Assembly: GCA_035582835.1 (NCBI GenBank)
Contig: JAYKAV010002353.1
Location: forward strand, 311,531 to 375,530
DNA length: 64,000 bases
From: Phoebastria nigripes
Taxonomy: Eukaryota; Chordata; Aves; Procellariiformes; Diomedeidae
Direction of reading: 5' to 3'
Shown here piece by piece: positions 30,546-41,590 of the stretch. The notes under the pieces are model-generated. The model worked only from the letters and a program-made list of their open reading frames with translations. It made no database searches and was not told where the DNA came from. Positions within the stretch are counted from its first letter, which is position 1. Every line of letters begins with the position of its first letter. The translations under genes were made by a program, and so were the position numbers.

Positions 30546-33500
30546 GGACTCTTGCATTTTTATAAGGAGGAGAAAAAAAACCCAAAACAACGAAAAAGGA
30601 ACATTGTTTTTCCACTCTGGGAATTCAGGGTTTGTCTCACGTGTTCAGTGTGTGACTCAAGTCTTCAATTAAAACATTCAGGGTCTCAGAGCTCCTGCAG
30701 GACTTGCCGGAGGTCATGGGTGGCCTGGTGAATGACTGATGAAGAATGGCAGATTCCCAGTTCTAGAGCAGATTCTCCTCACCCTTACTGCTGGAGGCAT
30801 CCACTGGACTTTTCTGGATGTGGAGAGCATGTTTGCATTCTCCAAATCGCCGGGACTTCTTAACTGCTGTCAGCAGCCAGCTAAATGTCTACAGCATGGT
30901 GTTGACAGGGCCTGTGCTGTTTGCTGAAGTACAAACAACTGCAAGGTGAGATTTGTTCCAGGTTAGCATCTTCAGTGTTTGGGGATTTTTTTCCTATTCC
31001 TTATGGCTGTGGGATGAATCCCCAGCTTAAAGTCACTAATACCCAAAGGTAATACTGGTGGCCTTCCTGATTAGCGGCAGCCGAAGGTGTAGAGCAACAC
31101 AGAATATGACCCTCAAACGAAACCCACTGTTTTCGTTATTTTTAAAACGAGAAATCCTTTCTCCTTGGTGCAGGCTGCCTTTTGCTCACCTAGCTGAGGT
31201 GACTCAGGGATGGTGACTCAGGCACTTCCCTGGGCAGCCTCTTCCAATGCTTGACAAAAGCATTCTTTTTTTTTTCTTTAATTAATTTAATGTTGCGTGT
31301 TAAGTTAATCAGGCTTATTTGCGCATACAATGGGATGACACACATCTCAAAGAAGGGAGCAAAGCACAGTGTTGCCAGATAAGTAATTATTTAAAATTGT
31401 GCTACCACGTAGGGGATCTTCATGTTCAGGAGCATGGAAGAATGAAGAAATGCTCCAAGATGTTATGCTGAGAAGAGGGACACCAGGCTGCGCCCACCTT
31501 GCCAGCGGCTCCTGACTGCCGTTAGCTGTGTGTCGTGTATTTAACTCCTGCTGTGTCCTTCCCTGGCAGTGCAAGTGCTGCAGCTCGGTAGCAAAGCTGT
31601 TGGGGAAACCAGTGCTGCATCACTTGGGCTCACTGCAAGAACTGAGACAGTGAGGAATGGGACTATAAATTGAGTGTTTATTTCCATCATCTAACCATCC
31701 TCTGTGACTTAGGCCGCTCTGGATTAGGCTAAAGAGCCTCGTTTATGTGAGAATAGATGTGTTCTGTACTTTCTGTTGAGCAAGCGTTCTTCCTGCCTTG
31801 CACGAAAAGCAAGGAGACAGGTGAGTCAAAATTTGGCTTTGGGTGCTCTGAGTAGGACCTCCCTTCACTTGTCTTTAAGCAAAGAGCCCTGGAGTGTTAT
31901 TTAAGCACACGCTCTGTAATACCAGAAATAACAGTTGGTTTGTTTTGGTTTTTTTTTTAGTAATTTCCTTGTTGTTGAGATTTTTGTCCAGCTTCTGTAT
32001 GTCTCCTATCATAGCAAAGACCTGTTATGTAAATGAACACAGGTCATTTAGATACCATGCACTTGCACGAGGAGATTGGTTAGAGAGCCACAACTGCAGA
32101 GGGAAGGCAGTGGAGGGAACAGGGAGACACAACATCTTGCACCGCTGGATGTGCAAAGTGCATTTGACTGCGCGAAGTCATGGGTGAACCAGATCCTTTG
32201 CCCTCCTATTCACATATTGACAGCAGAGGCAATATAACACACCTGTGGATTTTTTTGCAGCTGATTAACTCCTGTTTTATTATAAAGCCACACGCTTCTG
32301 CTCCCCTCAGCAATGAGTTTTGGGGATGTCTTCAAGCCTTGTGTAGTTAATTTTTCAAAATCTGAAGCTGTTTGCCTTCAAGGGATTGTTTTAGTTTGAA
32401 TTTCCTTGTTAATCTTAGTTCTCTGTATTTGGACAGCACTGTTTTTAGTGGGGACAGGTTTTTCCCTTGGTGCCACCTCTTTCTCATCTGCTTATTCACC
32501 CCGCCTGTTTGGAGATCCGCTGCTCCCTGGGGAAAGAAGTCATTAAAGCTGAACTTTCATCTGAACTCTCTCAAAGCTTGGGAAGAATTTTACCTCTTTG
32601 CTAAGGAGCCCTCTGCCCTGCCACGGGGTGTTGTCTTACCTCCCGTGGTCCCTCTGCCATTTCTCAGCCGGTTGCTCAGAGAAGGACTCGGTGCCATCTG
32701 CTATTTTTTCCTTATGGCAAGGAAAGAGATCTTGAACTAATTCCATGGGGCTTTTTATAGAGCAAAGATTGTGGTGGCCTTAAGGTACTGAATTGGAAGT
32801 TTTACAGCAGGCCTGCCTTTACTCGATCTGTTTGGGGCTGGTTACTATAGACACAAATGAGGGACCAACTTAAGCTGCCTGTGTTAAGGATGAACACACC
32901 ACTCTCCGTGCTAAGCTTTGGTTGACTGCAGTTACCACCATACAGAGATAAAACTGGCAGGGCTTTTTTAACAGCCTTTTTTGTGGGGGACACTTAGTTA
33001 TCCCCTGTTGTAATAGTATTTGCCTAGGATTAAATTCTGCTGAAGGCAGGGAGAGTTTTGTTGTGGTGAGAGATGATTAAATGGCTGAATAAGAAGAATG
33101 CAAGGTCTGATTAATGGTGTGCCACTGAAGAGTCTCCTTGCTTCTCTTCCACTTGTGAAAAATCTGGTGTTTCTCTAGAAGGAAGATAAAAATGGATTTA
33201 AAGTAATTTCAAATGAATCACTAATGAGTAGCTCAAGCAACATCTACAACTAAGCAATTAGTTTTGCAACAGGAATTATTTAGAAATTAGTCTTTGCAGA
33301 CTATTATTAGAAGTAATTTGACCTTATTAAAAAGCATCACATGGAAGAGTCTCTATTGACTTGGCAGCCACCTTAATGCAATGTTTTTTAACAAACCTAG
33401 CCATCTGTGAGCTTAACTGTACAAATACAAAGGGCAATAGAAGGTGTTTCCTTAACTATTGTGCATGCAGATCAAAAATCTAATGCAAATCAAAGCAGCT

Positions 33501-36500
33501 TTGTGCCTGAATTAGTCCTCAGGCTTGATGACATTATTGAAACCATAGTTAAAATGTCAGATTGTGACCATAAGGTAAATTTCTATGTCATTGGAGTCAG
33601 TAGGATTTTTGCCTTGGACTGCGAGAAATACAGTATTTCATCATTTCCTCAGGTTTAGCTGTAAGAGGGCTCTTGTGCATTTGGTATTGTGATTTTTCTT
33701 TTTTTTTTTTTTTAATTGCGTTTATAGAATGAGTTTGGGTGTGGAAGGGATAGTTTGAAGCCTCCAGTTTCACTTGGATTTAATGAACATCTGCGTGCTG
33801 CAGTATGCAGTATGTTTGAAAGCTCAGCAGGCTGGTCTAAGCAAGAACTGCAGAATTTAATCCTGAGTCACTACTAATATTTATTTTTTTAAAAAATCCA
33901 TTAAGCTCCTACATCTATCATTGCATCTTTGTGACTGCTTTCCAAAGCTATAAATGGGCTGTAAATTCAGTACTGACTTACCTGCTGTATCTCGCTGTGC
34001 ACTTGCTTCACAGGCAAACCTGTGCTGGCTGTCTCTGAAGTAGGAACAGGATGCTGACTTTGCTCTGTAAAAGCCTAAAAGGATTACAATCTGGATATTT
34101 AAGAAACAGCTTTCTTCTATGACACTCAGAAGTCATCATTAAGCCCTTCCTAGCTCACTGAAGAGAGAGCTGCTGGCAACGTACCCCTCATGATTTCTTT
34201 AGGACATCAAAACCAGTTCCTGGTTTTGGCCTGCAGAAGCACAGATGGGGCTTTGCTGCCTTTTGGGGATATAAAGCAAAGTTTGGCTGTTTGAAGGGAG
34301 AGTTTTGGCAATTTTTTGTCAGAGGGACACTTAGATCTTGGCACGTTTCCTCAGCTTCACCTACCGTATCAGTGTGTTTTGTGGAGGTGAGAGGCGAGAA
34401 GTCCCAGGAGCTCGGCTCCAGGGAGGTAGTCGGTCTTGGCAAACCTTTTGCTGTCCTGCTGCCTCTGCAGTCACACAGCGTGCGTGTAATGTGTTAGGAA
34501 TGGCCCAGAGAAAGCAGAATTACGTTATCTGGAAAGTACCAGTAATACTTAAAGCTATGAAAGATTTGCCTGGCAGCTTTTGTAAGGCTGTTCAGATAAG
34601 ATATTTTGGGATGAGTATTACGGCAAGGTTAAAACTATTCCCCACCAGCACCAACAAAAAGACGAGGGGTCGCTTCATGCATTTTAAGCCAGTGATGGGC
34701 CCCGCAAATACTCTATTGGCTGGCTCCCCTCCAAGGACGCGGTCCCAGACGGAGAGCCGGGGTCTCAGTATTCGAGCCTACTTGGGAAGACAGACAATTA
34801 TTTTAAAAGCTCTTTAAGGACCATGATTGCAGCATTTCCCCACAGACAGAAGCTCAGAGGAGGGGTGGCCATGCTGTGTAGGAAATTATCATCAGGTGGA
34901 ACGTATGCCGTGAGTAACAGTGTCCTGCCACAGAGCACGGGCTAATCCAGTGTGACAGCGGTAGCAATCCCGGGCAATTACATCTGGTGTTACAAACCCA
35001 TTTTTGTGTCCCTTACTCATCCTCCCCTCTGTCCCAGAGCTCTAACCTGCCTGTCTGCAAGCTTGTTGTCGCTGGCAGGCGCGCTGCCTTTCTGCCCACC
35101 CAATGTGCTTGGGTGGTGGAGAGTGATGCTCACGCCTGCATGAACAGAGGTGACCTCCTCTTCTGTCACTGCTCTGAGTGACACCTTTCTGCGGGGAAAT
35201 TGTTATTCACATATCTCCCCGAGAACATTGTGCCATTGTATGGATGCTTTCATGTTATTTCTCTTTCTGGTCAAAGACTGAAATACATTGCTAAGACTGC
35301 AAGGAGCCCTCTCCAGCCATTTCATATGGAAACAGTTATTGTGGATGCTATATAGTAAATGCTTTCCTATGCAGTTATCCATGCATGAGTTATTAAATTC
35401 ATTTAGAAGTATAATAGTCTTATTTTGGTTTTAATTATCACCTGTTCTGCAATGTAGCTCTTCTAAAGAATGTGGTTAGTGGTAGTACCATGTGAGCTGA
35501 GCAATTTTTCCCTGCAACAACTGCCAACTACAAAGACTTTAAAAAATAAACGAACAAGAACTGAGCTTTGCAGTATTGGACTTGTTTATAATAACATGTC
35601 GTCTTTGGCCCAGGTCCTTGAACTAACATTACAGCAACCCCAGGCAGTCATCTTGGTTGAGTGGGTAGCAGCTCAAGTCTGTCTAAAACATGATCTAGTC
35701 AAAAGGAAAGCAGAGACAAGAGACGTTGTCTACTATGAACAAGACTTGTAATTAATATGGCTCAACTTTTTGCAAAATGTGTAACTTGCATAACTCTGTG
35801 TGGTAAAACTGGCTTTTAACTACATTATTTCTGTAATATTAATTATTGTGGGTATATCCAGCGCCTGCGTGAGTTAAGGCAGCTGTACCCTCTTTGACTG
35901 CGGTCTCCTATTGTTCCCATGCTGAGTGAGATGTTTGTAGGCGGGTGCTTGGGGCATCGCTGACTTATCACTTGGATTTGAACATGGTCAGTGCTGGACG
36001 CTGCACGTCCCCGCCAGTAAAGCTCCTCCGCTGCTGGAAGCTGAGGCTTCCTCCTGCATCTGCGGGTTTTGGGAAGTGGCGAGCAGACTGGTGTGCCTGC
36101 CCGTTGCTGATGGGATGTAATTCTCGCCCAGCTGTTGGTCCTCCTGCCGTGCGCTCGCACAGGTATCTATTGCAAAGGCACTTGCGACATTTTTTTTTTT
36201 TTTTTTTCAGTCCTTGCTGACCAGATCCTGCAATGTCACATGGGCGCTGGGGAGGAAACAAAAGCATGGTGATGTTCACACCTTGCTGATTCTGTGCCAG
36301 CTTCGCAGGTTGGCGACAGGAGTGGCTGCTCACGTTCCCCCCGGCAGGGCCTGGTTTTTAGGCATTTGTTGGTAACTGATGCTGATGGTGGGAACCGGAT
36401 GCTCTTCAGGGACCACCCTGATCAGCCTCAGGGCAATACATGGTGCTCTAAATCTTAAACCTATATTTAAGCGCCACCAACAAAGAAATTCAATATCTTA

Positions 36501-38309
36501 ACACTGTGAGCAGACTCATCCCACTGGAAGTCAAGTATGTGCTGAACATGGATAGTTCAGTGTTGGCAAGAAGCTGAGCATGCCAGGGAATGAGGATGGT
36601 CTGGACTCGTGCCTGGGGCTCTGGAAGCATCCATACCCTTACGCCATCTGTGTATAAACTTTTCTGGCCCCATCTCCTTTCTACAAACTGAAGGGGAAGG
36701 GAGTCCTTTTCAAGAATCTTGCTCTAGCTATAGAATTTTCTGAAACACCAAAGCAAGGAATTTTTTTTTTTTTTTTTTTTTTGTCTGAACGAGTTGCTAC
36801 TTCTTTCTTCCCCAACGAGTGATAACTTCTGAATTGGTTCAACTGAATCAAGTACCAGGGAAAGACAATTTGCTATCCCTAAAAGCCTGCACGTATGCAG
36901 GGTGTTTCTGTGCTTTTAGCCTCCTGGTTTGCACTACAACTGCTCTTTTTTTTAAAAAAAATGATGCTTCTGAATTTTGATGCCAGGGAATCCCTTGGAT
37001 TATACACGGTGAGTTGAGTTTGAAAACTGGCTAAGGGGGAGCAGAATTTATCCCCTTAAGTTAAAGGATTATTTTAGTGAGAGAGATGATAAGTTTGCAT
37101 TTATCAGCAAATATAAAAATGCTCTGGATGTTTACTGCTTGTCCCTGTGCAAACTGTTAATTTAAAACTTCCATTTTTGAAACAGCTGGGATGGGGTTCA
37201 GGGATCTCAGATAACTCATTTACCCAAACCCATCTGAGTTTAGGTGTCATCTTTGCTCTCCTGTACTGCTCACGTGGTCATGTCTGGAGCTGACAGTGGA
37301 AACCTTTCATCATCTCGGCACCAAGGTTTCCTTTCATCCCCGCTACTCCTTGCCTGACACGAAACAGCAACATGGCATTACGGGTTTATTGGAAGGGAGT
37401 TTGTTATCCTTACACCTGCTCACTGAGATAAAATAAGAGATGTGAATTGCTGTCTCGCAATAGAAAGACATGCTCACAAGCAAGAGTATTTAAGAGTACT
37501 TACATGCAAAGACAATTCTGTATGTTTGCCAAGTGAATCTCTTTGCAAAGTCAGAAAAGACACCGTAAACAATTAAGTACAGCAAGACATTCAAGCTCTC
37601 CACCTTCGCCTGGGGATGATCCCCTTTAATTTCTTTAGTTTAGCCCCTCCTGTCTTGGCTCCAGTGCAGGTCAAGATTTCTCTTGCTCTCTGCTGTCTCT
37701 ACCCCTTTACTACTGTGCACAGCAGCACAGTAGAGTTTCTTCTCACCCAAAAAGGTGGGTGGACAAAGCCTGTGTACTCCAATGATAAAATTTATCTGAA
37801 TTATTCAGACACATGGTGCCACTCTGCAAAGTCTATGCTGATACCAAAAAAGAATTTCAAACCACTGAATATTGAAGTAAAATTCACAAATCTCTCCTGA
37901 GGACTGGGTTGACAGTAAAAACACAAAAACCTAGCAGTGTGGCTCTAACTAATGAGAAAGAGCTGGGGGATCCGTGATGGGCGCTGTTAGTGTGAGAGGG
38001 CACAGCTCCTATTACTTTGATAGAATCACCAGGTCAGGGAACGGTAGGACAGAAAATGGAAATTTCAGCCTCCAATACACTTTTCAAACCGCAAAGTGGT
38101 ACATGGCGCAAAATCAGTACGGAGCGAATCGGTGCTGGCCCTGCGAGCCGGCAGTGAAAGCCGCTGCCGCCAGCAGATGTGGCAAAAGTCTTGTGAACAT
38201 CAGTGCAGACTTTGGCTCTCCCCTTCCCAGAGAGGTCAGAGAGCCCCTGGCGCTGACCATACTGACAGCGTCCTCCCAGCCATCTTCAAGACACTACGGG
38301 CAGGATGTG
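30546..38309. other. Intergenic stretch, no gene supported
   Basis: Mostly unique sequence of mixed composition with one small CR1 remnant (31200-31265) and T-runs (33699-33713, 36190-36208, 36761-36782). Frames such as 34338-34817 and 35470-35751 (+) are open, but I recognise no protein and see no supporting splice structure. Confidence 0.5.
31200..31265 (-). mobile_element. Short CR1 fragment (minus strand)
   Basis: GGATGGTGACTCAGGCACTT followed by CCCTGGGCAGCCTCTTCCAA and TGCTTGACAA is the reverse complement of the CR1 region that reads TTGGAACAGGCTGCCCAGGG on the sense strand. Only about 65 bases are left. Confidence 0.8.
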
Positions 38310-38484
38310 GTGGCCTAAATACAGGTGTCCAAAGCCCTCTGAGACACCTCGGCGTGTCCAGAGTAATTGCCTGGGTCTGACAGAGAAGACACGGCACTGC
38401 TGGGAGACCCTCACCCTCCTGCAGCGGTGGCTGGAGTCCAGGTGGGGTACCCGAGATTGTACTAGACACCTGTATTTAGGCCAC
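38310..38484. repeat. Inverted repeat with perfect 20-bp arms
   Basis: GTGGCCTAAATACAGGTGTC at 38310-38329 is the exact reverse complement of the bases at 38465-38484, with a 135-base spacer. Related motifs follow at 38524-38539 and 38639-38673, which suggests a short repeated unit or the remains of a mobile element. Confidence 0.85.
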
Positions 38485-40050
38485 TTAATCCTGCTGAGAG
38501 AAGAGATTCGATTCCAGATGAGAACACCTAAATTTAGGCATCAATGTGGGAGTTCGGTTCACTCCTATCCATAGAGATACATTCTGTATAATCGATGAAT
38601 CTAGAAGTAATTGATCTCTCTAAAACCAGGATTCAGTTGCCTAAAAGCAGGTGTCTAATGCTATTTTAGGTGTTGTGGAGTATGCTGGTTGGCATCCAGT
38701 TGCTGCACCAAAAAGAACATGGGCTTCCTCCATCTTGCGTTATGTCTGCCAGCCCCGTGCAGATGTCTCGTCTGCCCTGGAGTATCAAATGGCGTGAGGA
38801 GCCAATGTTAAGGGAACTGAAGACCATCTATGCTGGTAGGACATCTGAATTACCCTCCAGGCTCCTTTGACTGTATAAACCAGATCTCTGCTGATTATAG
38901 TAGGAGCCAAGATACTAAATTTTAAGAGAAGATATAAGCCTGACTCCCCAAAATAAAGCTATCTCACTGACAAAATCACAAGAGTTGGGACACTGAAAGT
39001 CCCTTTTTATCTGCAGTTAGACGATTTATGGGTGCAACTGTCCCTGTACCACCCTTCTCTTACCTCCCAAAATGGTGGTCCAGCTTACAGGCTAATGGTT
39101 ATTTTTAAGTCAGTTTTCCACAGTCCCTCCTGTTGTAACTGTACCCCTGGTATGAAGAGGCTTAAGCATCCCCTGTTACCTAGAGAAGGGTGCCATAGAT
39201 GCATTCAACCAGGCAGTCAGCAGCAAAGTATGACATGAGGCGAGGGGTAGACTTAAACTTAGGTCTTCCCCTTGCAAGGTGAAATAGATGGGAAAGCGTC
39301 TTTTTGGGAAATCCATCAGGTCTTGTGCTTGGACAACAGCGCTTGGATTTGACAAATTGTAGCTATGGCCAGCAACAGACAAGACGGAGATTTTACCATG
39401 GAAACAGAGCTATAGGGCAGATTTTGCCAGAGCCAAGCGGCAGCTTAGGGTGGAATTCACAGGATATACATTTTGGATTTAGCTGCCCAAGTGGGGCTTA
39501 CAATTGCCATTTGTGATTTAGACTTTTTTCTGTCTGTGTCAACCCTTGGGAGAAATAACAGGTAAAATGGGATGGAAAGTACATCCTCTCAATCAGTAAG
39601 TTGAAAAGGATTCTCCTCCCAACAGGAAAACATTCTCTTGCCTCCAATCTTCTCTTCTTGGGGAAGATATCTAGGTAAACTTAAAAAGGTTTAAGAGCTA
39701 CAGAAAAATCTGCATAATTAATATCATTATTTTTAATTTTGGCTGCTAACTAGTAGCTGTACTTGTCATCCATGTAATAGTCTAACCATTGTGTAGCATA
39801 ATTTCCTAGAAGTCTCAGAAAATTGGGTTGCAATTGCTTGTGGAAGACCGTTCTTCCAGCCCAAGGCAGGAGCAACTATACCTAAACCATTCCTGGCGAT
39901 TTTTGTTTGCTCTTCAAGACCACCGAAGAGATGCAGTCTTCATTTTACTGAGGTCTGTGATGAGCAGTGGATTGCAGATGCAGGGCCTGGGTGCAAGGGT
40001 GAGAGCAGGTTTGCACGGTTTGTTTTTGTACAGCCTCCGGTTGAAGCTCC
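38485..40050. other. Intergenic stretch, no gene supported
   Basis: Apart from the motif cluster at 38524-38673, I see nothing here that I can name. The reading frames are short and show no homology I recognise. Confidence 0.5.
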
Positions 40051-40215
40051 AAGTCAGAAGATCACTCAGCTGTAGCACAGTCATTAAGGACATTCCAAAT
40101 CCCATTAAAACCAATAAGATTAAATTAAATAATATATGTAAGCACTTTGCTGAATGACAACTGTAAATGTGTTTGAGCGTGAGCTGGGATTACTTGCCAC
40201 CTTACCGTATCACTT
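40051..40215 (+). repeat. Left arm of a long inverted repeat
   Basis: Begins AAGTCAGAAGATCACTCA and ends CCTTACCGTATCACTT. It is the reverse complement of 41435-41590 with three substitutions that I can count and one 9-base difference (GCTGTAGCA present only in this arm). Confidence 0.93.
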
Positions 40216-41434
40216 GGTGCCTCGCTAGACTGAGACTTACACAGCAAGAAGTCGCTCCAACCCCTTATGAGCCAACAAGTTTCACAGGGAACAGTAAGTG
40301 TTGAGTATCCTCTGAGTTAAACTGTGCTTCTTAGCGAGATTACAGGGCAAATGCTCATTTAAAGAGAATAAATAGCATAGGTAGACAGATATGCTACTCT
40401 ACTCCCACCCCCACTAAATTTCAAAACTATTTCTAAATTGAAAAGTGCGTATGTCACCCACTGCTGCAGACATCTATCCTGACAGAGGACCACATGGAAG
40501 GAAACTTTGCTTTGGCATGTTTTTTTTTTTTTTTTTTTCCAAACTGCATCAGTCCAAAGACCGGACAAGAATGTGCTCACTCCCCAAACCTAGAATGAGA
40601 TCCTGCAAACGGAGCTATACCCAGCAAAGTTTTATAGACTCAGAATTATCTCCAGCATCTGTGCAGGAAACATGAGAAAGGACATTCTCTCTCTGTGGTT
40701 TAAGATGTTGCTCATGAGGGTAAGGTTGCCTCCACTCCCTCTTGTCAACTGCCCCATGCACACTCAAGCTATTCCGTCATTTTAAGCCCTCTCCCCCAAC
40801 ACCGAACTGCTAAGTGCTCTTTTCTAAAGGCTACCATCTAACGGGTCTCACGTGCTGTAGTACACCTGCAAAAGCAGGAAGACTTGTCCAAGAGCGTTCT
40901 CTGCGGCATCTGCCACCCTTCTCCTGTATAAAGCCATGTCACCGGTTTGTGTGTTGTCTGACCAGAAAAACATTTCTCAAACGTTTCTCTGCTGCTTGAC
41001 TGATGGGAGAATTTGGGACCAGTTAGTCATTGCCTTAGTCCTTGGTGATAAAATGCATCTTCAAAGAGCAATGCTGGCACGACTGTTTCAAGCATCATAG
41101 CACAGCTCTCTTCAGCCAGCTGCTATCCGGGACCAGGACAGCAATAGCCAAAGCCACCAGAGTCAACTGGAAGTAGCCAAAGCAGCATAAAATCCCTTAA
41201 AAACAATAGCACTTTCAATTTTTTTAAATGATTGACAAAACAAATATAGCCTCAGTTGAAGGGAACAATTTCTGCAAACGTACTACTTAACTCGCAGAGT
41301 TTTAAAGGTTTACTTCTGCACTTCTAATTTCTAACATCTGGCTATGCTGCTCTGAATAGGAGAAGACCTGCTTCTGTGCTCAGAAGCTCCTTTAATAAGG
41401 ATCTTTGATTTGTTGGTTGAAGTCATAAGTCATG
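40216..41434. other. Spacer between inverted-repeat arms
   Basis: About 1.2 kb with a T-run at 40521-40538. No coding sequence or transposase remnant is recognisable. Confidence 0.6.
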
Positions 41435-41590
41435 AAGTGATACGGTAAGGTGGCAAGTAATCCCAGCTCACGCTCAAACACATTTGCAGTTGTCATTCAG
41501 CAAAGTGCTTACATATATTATTCAATTTAATCTTATTGGATTTAATGGGATTTGGAATGTCCTTAATGACTGTGAGTGATCTTCTGACTT
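41435..41590 (-). repeat. Right arm of a long inverted repeat
   Basis: Begins AAGTGATACGGTAAGG and ends GATCTTCTGACTT. It mirrors 40051-40215 almost exactly, and similarity stops abruptly at both ends. The near-identity implies either a recent inverted duplication, gene conversion between the arms, or an assembly artefact. Confidence 0.93.

Noticed and set aside
33407..33658. 83-codon plus-strand frame with protein-like composition
   Set aside because: There is no ATG at its start and I recognise no family. It could be part of a conserved element but nothing in the sequence shows this.
34338..34817. 159-codon plus-strand frame
   Set aside because: It starts only at a TTG codon, has an irregular composition, and shows no family motif or splice context.
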